The notes: generated by a model not told the origin, from the sequence alone. A DNA stretch of 64,000 nucleotides from Jiella avicenniae (GCF_021390325.1 NZ_JAJUWU010000019.1:1-64000); one strand, 5' to 3'; shown: positions 44,776 to 54,038, counted from the first letter of the stretch. Numbers and translations: made by a program.

Positions 44776-45537
44776 TCATCCGATGCCGTTGGCAGCGTCG
44801 CGCAGCCGCGGGATCACCTCTCGTTTCAGCCGGTCGCGGCTCCACAGGGTGGCGCTCACCGAGCAGTGAATGGCCCCCTCGCCGGAGCGGTCGACCGCCA
44901 CGGCGACGGCGAGTTCGTTCATCTGAAGTTCGTTCTCGGCGATCGAATAGCCGGTCTCGGCGGCCTCTTCGACGAGGTCGCGCACCGTGTCGCGGCACAT
45001 CACGGTATCGGGGGTGAATCTCTGCATCGGCCACTCGCGAATGCAGGCGAGCCGCTCTTCCGGGCCGCGCTGGGCGAGCATCACCCGGCCGCTCGAGGTG
45101 TTCAAAGCCGGCACCCGGCGGCCGGCGATCATCGCCGCGTAGCTCGTGCGGGCGCTCGGCAGGCGGACGGTGTAGACGATGTCGGAGCCGCTGAGGCGCG
45201 AGAAGTTGATCGTCTCGCCCAGGGTCTGCCGGAGATCGATCAGCCGGGCCATCGCCCGCTGCACGAGTTCGTCGGACCACAGATAGGCGTTGGCGAGTTC
45301 GGTCATGCGGATCGACGGGCTGAAGCGGCGCGTCGCGGAATCCTTGTCGAGATAGCCGAGCCGGTGAAAGGTCGTGGTCACCCGCTGGACGCTGCTGCGA
45401 TCGAGGCCCGTCGCATGGGCGAGTTCGGTCAGTCCCATGCGCGGCCGCTCCGAGCCGAACGCCTCCAGGACCCGCATCGCCTTTTCCAGCGACGCGACGA
45501 AATGGGTGTCGCTTCGCTTGCTCGTTTCAGCCGCCAT
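44776..45537 (-). CDS. IclR-family transcriptional regulator
   Basis: A 253-aa regulator (start at ATG 45537; a GTG four codons upstream is possible). The N-terminal winged helix-turn-helix covers about 15-80 (VASLEKAMRVLEAFG, MGLTELAHATGLDRSSVQRVTTTFHRLGYL), and the IclR effector domain follows (ETINFSRLSGSDIVYTVRLPS, VPALNTSSGRVMLA, GYSIAENELQMNELAVAVAV). It is first in the minus-strand unit with the gamma-glutamyltransferase and divergent from the peptide transporter operon, which it probably represses in the absence of ligand. Confidence 0.93.
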   Translation of the reverse strand: MAAETSKRSDTHFVASLEKAMRVLEAFGSERPRMGLTELAHATGLDRSSVQRVTTTFHRLGYLDKDSATRRFSPSIRMTELANAYLWSDELVQRAMARLIDLRQTLGETINFSRLSGSDIVYTVRLPSARTSYAAMIAGRRVPALNTSSGRVMLAQRGPEERLACIREWPMQRFTPDTVMCRDTVRDLVEEAAETGYSIAENELQMNELAVAVAVDRSGEGAIHCSVSATLWSRDRLKREVIPRLRDAANGIG

Positions 45538-45571
45538 TTCGTACTGCACACTATTTGGTCATTCAAAACGG

Positions 45572-45601
45572 TTGACTGAATCCTAGTCGTGTTCCTACCA
45601 T
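45572..45601 (+). promoter_or_regulatory. putative sigma-70 promoter for peptide ABC operon
   Basis: TTGACT at 45572-45577 and TACCAT at 45596-45601 with an 18-base spacer lie upstream of the substrate-binding protein gene, in the 151-bp divergent region with iclR. Predicted transcription start near 45608. Confidence 0.5.
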
Positions 45602-45615
45602 ATCTCAATCCACAA

Positions 45616-45640
45616 ATGATGAGCGCAATGCGCTAATCAT
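45616..45640. promoter_or_regulatory. 25-bp palindrome, likely IclR operator
   Basis: Two 12-base arms (45616-45627, ATGATGAGCGCA; 45629-45640, TGCGCTAATCAT) around a single central A are reverse complements with one mismatch. It lies just downstream of the predicted start site of the peptide ABC operon, a position suited to repression. It is the most symmetric element in the divergent region. Confidence 0.6.
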
Positions 45641-45688
45641 CGCCGCTTCTTCCTGGAGCCCTTCGCTCGCTCAACCGGAGACGCTTGC

Positions 45689-47305
45689 ATGTCCTTCCTT
45701 GCCAATGCCGCCGCCTTCCGACCGTCCCGGCTCGTCCGATCGGCCCTGCTCGCTTCCGTGGTCGCCCTGTCCGGCTTCGCCGCCGCGCCGGTCGACGCGC
45801 AGGAGATCCGCGCCGTCATGCATTCGGGCATCCGTGTGCTCGATCCGGTGATCACCACGGCGCACATCACCCGCAACCACGGCTACATGATCTACGACAC
45901 GCTGCTCGGCATGGACGAGAACCTGAAGCCGCAGCCGCAGATGGCGTCGTGGGAGGTGTCCGACGACGGCCTCACCTACACCTTCACGCTGCGCGACGGG
46001 CTGAAGTGGCATGATGGCGCGCCGGTCACCTCCGCCGATGCGGTCGCCTCGCTGAAGCGCTGGGGCGAGCGCGACGGTGGCGCGCAGATGATGTTCAAGT
46101 CGGTGGAGAGTCTCGAGCCGAAGGACGACAAGACCTTCGTCCTGAAGCTGAAGGAGCCGTTCTCCTACGTGCTCGAACTGATGGCCAAGCCCTCCGGGCT
46201 TCCGACCTTCATCATGCCGGAGCGCGTCGCCAAAACGCCGGCGGGGGAGTCGATCACCGACTACACCGGTTCCGGTCCGTTCAAGTTCGTCGAGGCCGAA
46301 TTCGAGCCGGGCGTGCGGGCCGTCTACGAAAAGAACGAGGACTACGTGCCGCGCGACGAGCCGCCGAGCTGGACCGCCGGCGGCAAGGTGGTCAACGTCG
46401 ACCGCGTGACCTGGGTCGTCATGCCCGACATCCAGACCGCCGTGAACGCCATCAATGGCGGCGAGATCGACTTCCTCGAACAGACGCCGATCGACCTGTT
46501 GCCGCTGCTCCAGGCCAATCCGGATCTGACGGTCGAGGTCCTCAGCCCGCTCGGCTACCAGACCATGGCGCGGCTCAACTGGCTGAACCCGCCCTTCGAC
46601 GACGTCAAGATCCGCCAGGCCGCGATGACCGCCCTCGGCCAGGAGCCGATCCTCGCAGCCCTCGTCGGCAATCCGGAATACATGAAGAGCTGCGGCTCGA
46701 TGTATGGCTGCGGGACGCCCTTCGCGACCGATGCCGGCTCCGAGCCGATCATGTCCGGCCCGCAGCCCGAGAAGGCCAAGGCGATGCTGGAGGAAGCCGG
46801 CTACGACGGCACGCCGATCGTCCTGATGCAGCCGACCGACGTGCCTTCGATCGCCCCGCAGCCGGTCGTTGGGGCGCAGCTTCTCCGCCAGGCCGGATTC
46901 TCCGTCGACATGCAGCCGATGGACTGGCAGACGCTCGTCACCCGCCGCGCCAGTCAGGCGCCGGTCAAGGACGGCGGCTGGAACATGTTCTTCACCAACT
47001 GGATCATTCCCGAGGTCTGGAGCCCGATCAACAATCCGATGCTCAACGGCGGCGGCAAGGAAGCGGCGTGGTTCGGCTGGCCGGACGATCCGGAACTCGA
47101 CGAGATGCGCACGAAGTTCGCCCAGGCAAGCGACGACGAGACGCGCAAAGAGATCGCCGCCGACATCCAGGCCCATGCCTTCGAGGTGGTGAACTACATT
47201 CCGGTCGGCGAGTACACGATCCCTTCGACCTCCCGCAAATCGCTGAGCGGCATGCTGAAAATGCCGGTGCCGGTGTTCTGGAACGTCGAGAAGGCGGCCG
47301 ACTGA
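45689..47305 (+). CDS. oligopeptide ABC transporter substrate-binding protein (SBP_bac_5)
   Basis: A 538-aa periplasmic binding protein with a signal peptide cleaved near VDAQ (residue 37). It has the family-5 pattern: IYDTLLGMDENLKPQPQMASWEVSDDGLTYTFTLRDGLKWHDGAPVTSADAVASLKRW, TGSGPFKFVE, YEKNEDYVPR. GGAG eight bases before the ATG fixes the start. It is the first gene of an ABC operon whose parts resemble DppABCDF or GsiABCD. With the cytoplasmic gamma-glutamyltransferase opposite, glutathione-like or gamma-glutamyl peptides are a reasonable ligand guess. Confidence 0.93.
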   Translation: MSFLANAAAFRPSRLVRSALLASVVALSGFAAAPVDAQEIRAVMHSGIRVLDPVITTAHITRNHGYMIYDTLLGMDENLKPQPQMASWEVSDDGLTYTFTLRDGLKWHDGAPVTSADAVASLKRWGERDGGAQMMFKSVESLEPKDDKTFVLKLKEPFSYVLELMAKPSGLPTFIMPERVAKTPAGESITDYTGSGPFKFVEAEFEPGVRAVYEKNEDYVPRDEPPSWTAGGKVVNVDRVTWVVMPDIQTAVNAINGGEIDFLEQTPIDLLPLLQANPDLTVEVLSPLGYQTMARLNWLNPPFDDVKIRQAAMTALGQEPILAALVGNPEYMKSCGSMYGCGTPFATDAGSEPIMSGPQPEKAKAMLEEAGYDGTPIVLMQPTDVPSIAPQPVVGAQLLRQAGFSVDMQPMDWQTLVTRRASQAPVKDGGWNMFFTNWIIPEVWSPINNPMLNGGGKEAAWFGWPDDPELDEMRTKFAQASDDETRKEIAADIQAHAFEVVNYIPVGEYTIPSTSRKSLSGMLKMPVPVFWNVEKAAD

Positions 47306-47397
47306 CCGCCCGCGCCTGACCTTCGCCTCGGCCGTCCGGCGGCCGGGGCGCCTTTCCGTCGGCGCCGTGCCGACACGCCTGCCGCGAGGCTCGACCC

Positions 47398-48339
47398 ATG
47401 CTCGCCTACATCGCACGCCGCATCCTCGCCTCGATCCCCGTGATGATCGTCGTCGCGCTCTTCGTCTTCCTGCTGTTGCGGCTGACGCCCGGCGACCCGG
47501 CGGCGATCATCGCCGGCGACATGGCGACCCCCGCGCAGCTCGATCAGATCCGCCAGAGCCTCGGCCTCAACGAGCCGCTCGTCACCCAGTTCGTCACCTG
47601 GAGCGGGCAGCTCCTCAGTGGCGACTTCGGCCGCTCGCTGATCTCGAAGACCCCGGTCCTCAGGCTGATCGGCCAGCGGCTCGAGCCGACGCTGAGCCTC
47701 GCCATCGTCACCATGCTGATCACCCTTCTCCTGTCGATCCCGATGGGCGTCCTCGCCGCCTGGCGTCACGGCAGCCTGACCGACAGCGCGGTGATGGCGA
47801 TCTCGGTCCTCGGCTTCTCGATCCCGGTCTTCGTCACCGGCTACATCTTCATCCAGATCTTCGCCATCGATCTCAGGATCTTCCCGGTGCAGGGCTTCAA
47901 GAGCATCGGGGAGGGGTTCTGGCCGTTCTTCTCGCGCATCTTCCTGCCGGCCCTGACGCTGGCGACGATCTACATCGCGCTGATCGCCCGCATGACCCGG
48001 GCCGCCATGCTCGACGTTCTCGGCGAGGACTACGTGCGCACGGCCCGCGCCAAGGGCCTGTCCGAGCGCGTCGTCCTGTTCCGCCACGCGTTGCGCAACG
48101 CCGCGGTGCCGATCCTCACCGTCGTCGGCACGGGCTTCGCGCTGATGATCTCCGGCGTCGTCGTCACCGAGAGCGTCTTCAACATTCCCGGCCTCGGGCG
48201 GCTGACCGTCGACGCGATCCTGGCGCGCGACTACCCCGTCATCCAGGCCCTCATCCTTTTGACCAGCGGCATCTACGTCGTCATCAACCTGCTGATCGAC
48301 ATTTCCTACGCCTTCATGGACCCGAGGATCCGCTACTGA
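47398..48339 (+). CDS. peptide ABC transporter permease (DppB/GsiC type)
   Basis: A 313-aa inner-membrane permease. It opens with MLAYIARRILASIPVMIVVALFVFLLLRLTPGDPA, the standard DppB start, and has about six TM segments and the ATPase-contact EAA loop DYVRTARAKGLSERVVLFRHALRNAAVPILT. It is separated from the binding-protein gene by about 90 bases. Its stop overlaps the next permease start by one base. Confidence 0.95.
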   Translation: MLAYIARRILASIPVMIVVALFVFLLLRLTPGDPAAIIAGDMATPAQLDQIRQSLGLNEPLVTQFVTWSGQLLSGDFGRSLISKTPVLRLIGQRLEPTLSLAIVTMLITLLLSIPMGVLAAWRHGSLTDSAVMAISVLGFSIPVFVTGYIFIQIFAIDLRIFPVQGFKSIGEGFWPFFSRIFLPALTLATIYIALIARMTRAAMLDVLGEDYVRTARAKGLSERVVLFRHALRNAAVPILTVVGTGFALMISGVVVTESVFNIPGLGRLTVDAILARDYPVIQALILLTSGIYVVINLLIDISYAFMDPRIRY

Positions 48340-49229
48340 TGGCCGACAAAGCGACCCTTGCTTCGGCCGAACCGGTCATCCGGCGGAGGTTCCTGCCGCA
48401 GATCGCGGTCTCGCGCCTGCGCTTTGCGCCGACGCTGGCGGCGATCTGCCTCGCCCTCATCGTCGTCGCCGCGGTCTTCGCGCCGCTGATCGCGCCCTAC
48501 GATCCGATCGCGATGAACCCGATGGAGCGGCTGGCGCCGGCGAGCTGGGCGCATCCCTTCGGCACCGATCCTTACGGCCGGGACGTCTTCTCGCGGACGC
48601 TTTACGGCGCGCAGATCTCGTTGATCGTCGGGCTCGGGGCGGCCTTCGTCGCCGTCCTCGTCGGCCTGCCGCTCGGGCTTCTCGCCGGTTTCTTCCGCTG
48701 GATCGACGCGGTGCTGATGCGGATCATGGACGGGCTGATGGCGATCCCGTCGATCCTCCTCGCCATCGCCATCGTCTCGCTCGCCGGCTCCAGCCTCTGG
48801 ACCGTCCTCGTCGCCATCACCATTCCGGAGATCCCGCGGGTGGTCCGGCTGGTGCGCTCCGTCGTCCTGTCGGCGCGCGAGGAGCCCTATGTGGAGGCGG
48901 CGATCGCCGTCGGCTCCAGCCTTTTCAAGATCATGTGGCGGCATCTGACGCCGAACACCATCGCACCGCTGATCGTCCAGGGCACCTATGTCTGCGCCTC
49001 GGCGATCCTGACGGAGGCGATCCTGTCCTTCCTCGGTGCCGGCATCGGCACCGAGACGCCGTCCTGGGGCAACATCATGTCCGAGGGGCGGCTCTACTTC
49101 CAGCTGAAGCCCGGCCTCGTCTTCTGGCCCGGCCTGTTCCTGTCGCTCTGCATCCTGTCGATCAACATCCTCGGCGACACGGCGCGCGACGTCATGGACC
49201 CGCGGCTCGGCAAGGGGAGGGCCGGCTGA
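48339..49229 (+). CDS. peptide ABC transporter permease (DppC/GsiD type)
   Basis: A 296-aa permease beginning at ATG 48339. The N-terminal OppC-like segment (APTLAAICLALIVVAAVFAPLIAPYDP) is followed by HPFGTDPYGRDVFSRTLYGAQISLIVGLG, and the EAA loop is EPYVEAAIAVGSSLFKIMWRHLTPNTIAPLIV, with ILSFLGAGIGTETPSWGNIMSEG after it. About six TM helices; pairs with the upstream permease. It overlaps the ATPase gene start by one base. Confidence 0.95.
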   Translation: MADKATLASAEPVIRRRFLPQIAVSRLRFAPTLAAICLALIVVAAVFAPLIAPYDPIAMNPMERLAPASWAHPFGTDPYGRDVFSRTLYGAQISLIVGLGAAFVAVLVGLPLGLLAGFFRWIDAVLMRIMDGLMAIPSILLAIAIVSLAGSSLWTVLVAITIPEIPRVVRLVRSVVLSAREEPYVEAAIAVGSSLFKIMWRHLTPNTIAPLIVQGTYVCASAILTEAILSFLGAGIGTETPSWGNIMSEGRLYFQLKPGLVFWPGLFLSLCILSINILGDTARDVMDPRLGKGRAG

Positions 49230-50914
49230 TGGACGCATCGAGAATGCCCGAGGCGAAGACCGAGGACGTCCTCGTCGTCGAAGATCTCGTCGTCGAGACG
49301 GCGGGCCGCAATTCGGCGAAGATCCTCTCCGGCGTATCGCTGCGCGTGGCGCCCGGCGAGACGGTGTGCCTCGTCGGCGAGAGCGGCTCCGGCAAGTCGG
49401 TGACCTCGCTCGCGACGATGGGGCTGTTGCCCAAAGGCGCGCTCATGGCGCGGTCGGGCCGCATCCTGGTCGAGGGCGAGGACGTCCTGACCGCCAGGCC
49501 GGCTCGGCTCCGGCAGCTGCGGGCGACGCGCATGTCGATGATCTTCCAGGAGCCGATGACCGCCCTGAACCCCGTTCTGACGATCGAGCGGCAATTGGAG
49601 GAGGTTCTGAGCGCCCATTCGCAGATGAGCGCGAAGGAGCGGCGGGACCGGATCCGCGGCATTCTGGAACTCGTCCGCCTGCCCGACGTCGAGCGCATGT
49701 GCCGGTCCCATCCGCACCAGCTTTCCGGCGGCCAGCGCCAGCGGGTGATGATCGCCATGGCCCTCGTGCTCGAACCGAAGCTCCTCATCGCCGACGAGCC
49801 GACGACGGCGCTCGACGTCACCACCCAGAAGGAGATCCTGAGGCTCATCGCCGAGATCCAGGAGAGGCTCGGCACCTCGGTCCTGTTCATCACCCACGAC
49901 ATGGGCGTCGTCGCCGACATCGCGACGCGGGTCTATGTCATGCGCCACGGCGCGATCGTCGAGGAGGGGCCGATCCAGCGGATTCTCGAAAAGCCGGAAC
50001 GGGACTACACCCGCGATCTCCTCGCCGCGGTGCCGGCGCTGCATCCGCGCGAGGGGCGGGCGGCGGCCTCCCGCGAGGTGGTCCTGTCGACTTCGGAACT
50101 CGGCATGGTCTATCGCCAGCCGTCGCTGTTTCGGAAGCGTCAGGGCACCGTCGCGGCCAAGGACGTCAACATCAAGCTCAAGCGCGGGCGCACCCTCGGG
50201 GTCGTCGGCGAGAGCGGCTCCGGCAAGTCTACGGTGGCGCGCTGCGTGATGCGGCTGATCGATCCGACCGAGGGATCGATCCGCCTGCGCGGCGAGGAGA
50301 TCGTCGGGCTTTCACGCGGGGCGCTGCGGCCGATGCGCAAGCGCATCCAGATGATCTTCCAGGATCCGAACCGCTCGCTCAATCCGCGCCTCACCGTCGG
50401 CGACAGCATCACCGAGGGCCCGATCAACTACGGCAGCGAGCCGAGGGCGGCGCGGGAGCGGGCGATGGAACTGCTCGAACTCGTCGGCCTGCCCGCCGAC
50501 GCCGTCGACCGCCATCCGCATCAGTTCTCCGGCGGCCAGCGCCAACGCATTGCCATCGCCCGGGCGCTCGCGATGGAGCCGGACGTCCTCGTCGCCGACG
50601 AGGCGGTCTCGGCCCTCGACGTCTCGGTGCAGGCACAGGTGCTCGACCTCCTCGACGAGATCCAGACGCGACTCGGCATCGCGCTGCTCTTCATCACCCA
50701 CGATCTCAGGGTCGCCGCCCAGATCTGCGACGAGGTGGTGGTGATGCAGAACGGCCGGGTGGTCGAATACGGGCCGACCGCCGAGGTGCTCGGCAATCCG
50801 CGCGAAGCCTATACGCGTCAGCTGATCGAGGCGGCGCCCGGCCGGCACTGGGATTTCCCGAATTTCCGGCCGCTCGCTCCCGGCGGTCCCGGCAGCATCG
50901 AGGCGACGGCATGA
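49229..50914 (+). CDS. duplicated peptide ABC ATPase (GsiA-like, two NBDs)
   Basis: A 561-aa protein carrying two complete nucleotide-binding domains, equivalent to DppD and DppF fused. Walker A GESGSGKS occurs at 50-57 and near 328-335; signature motifs HQLSGGQRQRV and HQFSGGQRQRI; Walker B LLIADEPTTALD and LVADEAVSALD (Ala for Pro/Gly after DE in the second). Oligopeptide C-terminal helices follow the first domain (RDYTRDLLAAVPALHP). A fused ATPase is typical of the glutathione importer GsiA. It overlaps the preceding permease (one base) and the following metallopeptidase (ATGA). Confidence 0.94.
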   Translation: MDASRMPEAKTEDVLVVEDLVVETAGRNSAKILSGVSLRVAPGETVCLVGESGSGKSVTSLATMGLLPKGALMARSGRILVEGEDVLTARPARLRQLRATRMSMIFQEPMTALNPVLTIERQLEEVLSAHSQMSAKERRDRIRGILELVRLPDVERMCRSHPHQLSGGQRQRVMIAMALVLEPKLLIADEPTTALDVTTQKEILRLIAEIQERLGTSVLFITHDMGVVADIATRVYVMRHGAIVEEGPIQRILEKPERDYTRDLLAAVPALHPREGRAAASREVVLSTSELGMVYRQPSLFRKRQGTVAAKDVNIKLKRGRTLGVVGESGSGKSTVARCVMRLIDPTEGSIRLRGEEIVGLSRGALRPMRKRIQMIFQDPNRSLNPRLTVGDSITEGPINYGSEPRAARERAMELLELVGLPADAVDRHPHQFSGGQRQRIAIARALAMEPDVLVADEAVSALDVSVQAQVLDLLDEIQTRLGIALLFITHDLRVAAQICDEVVVMQNGRVVEYGPTAEVLGNPREAYTRQLIEAAPGRHWDFPNFRPLAPGGPGSIEATA

Positions 50915-52431
50915 CGGATATCGTCGAACGCGAAGGTGCGCCGCGCATCGCGGTGGGCGGCTTCATGCACGAAACCAACACCTTCGCCCCGACCAAGGCG
51001 GCGCTCGACGCCTTCCGGCAAGGCGGCGGCTGGCCGGCGCTCGTGGAAGGGCCCGCCGTCTTCGGGGCGCTGCGAAACGTCAACATGGGCCTTTGCGGTT
51101 TCATCGAGGAAGCCGAGCGGCGGGGCTGGGCGCTCCAGCCGACGCTCTGGTGCGCGGCGAGCCCTTCGGCCCACGTCACCGAGGAGGCCTTCGAGACGAT
51201 TTCGGCCCGCATCCTCGAAGCGATCGAGGCCGCGCTTCCCCTCGACGGCGTCTATCTCGACCTCCACGGCGCGATGGTCACGGAGCATTGCGACGACGGG
51301 GAGGGCGAACTGCTGCAAAGGGTGCGAGACCTTATCGGCCCCGACGTGCCGCTGGTCGCCAGCCTCGATCTGCACGGCAACGTCACCGCCCGGATGGTCG
51401 AGGCGGCCGACGCCCTCGTCGCCTATCGGACATACCCCCATGTCGACATGGCCGAGACCGGCCGGCGCACGGCGGTCCATCTCGAAAGGCTCCTGTCCGG
51501 CGAACGCCACGCGAAAGCCTTCCGTCAGATCCCGTTCCTGATCCCGATCGCCTGGCAGTCGACGGTCATGGAACCGAAGCGTTCGATCTATGCCGAGATC
51601 GGAGCGGCCGAGACTGGCCCGGTCGCCTCGCTGTCGTTTCTCTGCGGCTTTCCGGCCGCCGACATCGCCGACTGCGGCCCCTCCGTCCTCGCCTATGGCG
51701 AGACGCAGGCGGCCGCCGACAGGGCCGCCGACGACATCGTCCGGCGGATCGAGGCGGCGCGGCCGGCTTTCGCCGGCAAGTCCTACGAGCCGCGCGATGC
51801 GGTGCGCGAGGCGATGCGGATTTCAGCCGGTGCCACGAAACCCGTGGTCATCGCCGACACCCAGGACAATCCCGGCGCCGGCGGCGATTCCGACACGACC
51901 GGCATGCTGCGGGCATTGGTCGAGGCAGGGGCGGAGCGCGCCGCGATCGGCGTCATCGTCGATCCGGCCGCCGCGAAGGCCGCGCATGAGGCAGGAACCG
52001 GCGCTCGCCTGCGGCTGAAACTCGGCGGCGGCTCGCATATCCCCGGCGACGCGCCCTTCGAAGGCGAGTTCGAGGTCGCCGCCCTCTCGGAGGGCGCCTT
52101 CGTCGCGCCCGGCGCCTTCTATGGCGGCGCGCGCATGCGGCTGGGGCTGTCGGCCTGCCTGAAGATCGGCGGCGTCCGCGTCGTCGTCGCCTCGCAGAAG
52201 GCGCAGATGGCCGATCGCGAAATGTTCCGCTTCGTCGGCATCGAGCCCGAAGCCCAGGCGGTTCTCGTGGTCAAGAGTTCGGTGCATTTCCGCGCCGACT
52301 TCGCGCCGATCGCCGAGACGATCCTGGTGGCGACGGCGCCGGGGCCGATGCCGCTGTCTCCCGCATCCCTCCCATTCACGAAGCTTAGGCGAGGTGTCGC
52401 CCTCAGCCCCGACGGGCCGGCCCTCCCTTGA
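50911..52431 (+). CDS. M81-family metallopeptidase (MlrC-like)
   Basis: A 506-aa protein homologous to microcystinase C. Family motifs: GGFMHETNTFAP (residues 16-27), DGVYLDLHGAMVTEH, PLVASLDLHGNVTARM, RTYPHVDMAETG, and DTQDNPGAGGDSDTTGML with metal-binding and conserved residues. MlrC completes cleavage of linearised microcystin, but M81 proteins are widespread next to peptide transporters in rhizobia and probably hydrolyse small peptides or amides. It starts in an ATGA overlap with the ATPase, so it is part of the same operon. A soluble cytoplasmic enzyme. Confidence 0.9.
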   Translation: MTDIVEREGAPRIAVGGFMHETNTFAPTKAALDAFRQGGGWPALVEGPAVFGALRNVNMGLCGFIEEAERRGWALQPTLWCAASPSAHVTEEAFETISARILEAIEAALPLDGVYLDLHGAMVTEHCDDGEGELLQRVRDLIGPDVPLVASLDLHGNVTARMVEAADALVAYRTYPHVDMAETGRRTAVHLERLLSGERHAKAFRQIPFLIPIAWQSTVMEPKRSIYAEIGAAETGPVASLSFLCGFPAADIADCGPSVLAYGETQAAADRAADDIVRRIEAARPAFAGKSYEPRDAVREAMRISAGATKPVVIADTQDNPGAGGDSDTTGMLRALVEAGAERAAIGVIVDPAAAKAAHEAGTGARLRLKLGGGSHIPGDAPFEGEFEVAALSEGAFVAPGAFYGGARMRLGLSACLKIGGVRVVVASQKAQMADREMFRFVGIEPEAQAVLVVKSSVHFRADFAPIAETILVATAPGPMPLSPASLPFTKLRRGVALSPDGPALP

Positions 52432-52486
52432 ACTCATCCGATCGACCGATAACGATGCCGGGCGCGGCGCCCGCAAGGAGACCATG

Positions 52487-53653
52487 ATGACCATCATTCC
52501 CGAGATCGCGAGCTTCGCCACCGACCTGACGGCGATCCGCCGCGATCTCCATGCCCATCCGGAGATCGGCTTCGAGGAGGTCCGCACCGCCGGCATCGTC
52601 GCCGAGGCGCTGCAATCCTACGGCTTCGACGAGGTCCATACGGGCGTCGGCGGGACCGGCGTCGTCGGCATCCTGAAGGGGACCGGCGGGCAGGGCCGGA
52701 CGATCGGCCTTCGGGCCGACATGGACGCCCTGCCGATGGACGAGCTGACGAACCTTCCCTACCGCTCGACCAATGCCGGGCGCTTCCATGGCTGCGGCCA
52801 TGACGGGCACACGACGATGCTCCTCGGTGCGGCGCGGTATCTGGCGGCAAAGCGCGATTTCAAGGGTACGGTGACCTTCGTGTTCCAGCCGGCGGAGGAG
52901 GGGCTCGGCGGCGCCCGGGCGATGATCGCCGACCGGCTGTTCGAGCGCTTCCCCTGCGACGAGATCTACGGCATCCACAACAGTCCGATGCTCGCTCTCG
53001 GCGAGGTCGGGATCTTTCCGGGCAAGGCGATGGCCGGCGCCAGCTTCTTCGATATCACCGTCAAGGGCCGCGGCAGTCACGGCGCACGGCCGCACGACTC
53101 GAAAGACCCGATCGTCATCGCGACGTCGCTGTCCCAGAGTCTGCAGAGCATCGTCAGCCGCAATGTCGATCCGATGCTCCCCGCCGTTCTGTCGATCACC
53201 AAGATCCATGCCGGCTCGGCCTACAATGTCGTGCCGGAAAGCGCCGAACTCGGCGGTACCGTCCGGTTCTTCGACGATGCGGTCGGCGACCTCGTCGCCC
53301 GCCGCATGCGCGAGATCTGCGCCGGTGCCGCGGCGATGTATCAGTGCGAGATCGACATCGACATCCGCAACGTCTTTTCGGTGCTCGAGAACCACCCGGC
53401 CGAGACGGAGGCCATGCGCCTTGCCGCCGTCGACGTCGTCGGCGACGCAGGCGTCCTGACCGAGCCCGCTCCGATGATGGGCAGCGAGGACTTCGCCGAC
53501 ATGCTGCAGGCCGTGCCGGGCGCCTATTGCTGGGTCGGCCACGGCGGGACGATGCCGCTGCACAATCCCGGCTTCATCCTCGACGACGAGATCCTGCCCA
53601 TCGGCGCCAGCCTGCTCGCCCGGGTGGCCGAGATGCGGCTGGCGGCGGGATGA
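52487..53653 (+). CDS. M20-family aminoacylase/amidohydrolase
   Basis: A 388-aa metallohydrolase of the hippuricase/IAA-amino-acid hydrolase group. RRDLHAHPEIGFEE (18-31), GLRADMDALPM, HGCGHDGHTTMLLG (metal ligands in HGCGHD, 101-106), FQPAEEGLGGA (catalytic Glu pair at 137-138), SHGARPHDSKDP and MMGSEDFADM. Tandem ATGs at 52484 and 52487 follow AAGGAG; the second has the better spacing. It follows the M81 gene by 55 bases and probably removes acyl groups from, or splits, imported peptides. Confidence 0.93.
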   Translation: MTIIPEIASFATDLTAIRRDLHAHPEIGFEEVRTAGIVAEALQSYGFDEVHTGVGGTGVVGILKGTGGQGRTIGLRADMDALPMDELTNLPYRSTNAGRFHGCGHDGHTTMLLGAARYLAAKRDFKGTVTFVFQPAEEGLGGARAMIADRLFERFPCDEIYGIHNSPMLALGEVGIFPGKAMAGASFFDITVKGRGSHGARPHDSKDPIVIATSLSQSLQSIVSRNVDPMLPAVLSITKIHAGSAYNVVPESAELGGTVRFFDDAVGDLVARRMREICAGAAAMYQCEIDIDIRNVFSVLENHPAETEAMRLAAVDVVGDAGVLTEPAPMMGSEDFADMLQAVPGAYCWVGHGGTMPLHNPGFILDDEILPIGASLLARVAEMRLAAG

Positions 53654-53711
53654 GAGAGCCGGAGCCTTGCGAATGCACCCATCCGTGGAAGCGTGGCGCG
53701 AAGTGACCAGT

Positions 53712-53760
53712 CCCCCTCATCCTGAGGTGCCGCCAAAGGTGGCCTCGAAGGGCGAGGGGG
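53712..53760. repeat. short imperfect intergenic palindrome
   Basis: CCCCCTC (53712-53718) pairs with GAGGGGG (53754-53760), with further partial pairing inside. It resembles the alphaproteobacterial intergenic repeat containing TCATCCTGAGGTGCC. It lies 60 bases after the M20 gene stop and may act in termination or mRNA stability. Confidence 0.5.
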
Positions 53761-53892
53761 CCGCGCGGACGGGAACATGCGGCCGGTGGGGTGACAGTAC
53801 CACACCTAGTCCGGTTTGGCCTGCAGTCGCATGTCACCGACCCCGGTGTGTCACCGCCCCCGGCGTGGAAGAACGCTCGCGGAAATCGAAGC

Positions 53893-54038
53893 TTCGTCAT
53901 CCCGGCCCCCGAGCCGGGATCTATTCCAAATCGTCGAACCGGTTTTTCACCGTAGAGGAAACCGGCGTGTTGCCAACGCTTGGCTACAACGATTTCAACG
54001 GTTTGGAATGGATCCCGGGTCAAGCCCGGGATGACGAA
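53893..54038. repeat. nested intergenic palindrome pair (TCATCCCGG...CCGGGATGA type)
   Basis: Arms 53893-53930 and 54002-54038 are imperfect reverse complements (few mismatches and a one-base length difference). Each contains a CCCGG...CCGGG core next to a CATC/GATG end. This is a third repeat class of the type scattered between genes in Rhizobiales. With the element at 53712 it fills most of the 490-bp gap between the two M20-family genes, and may separate two transcription units. Confidence 0.75.
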
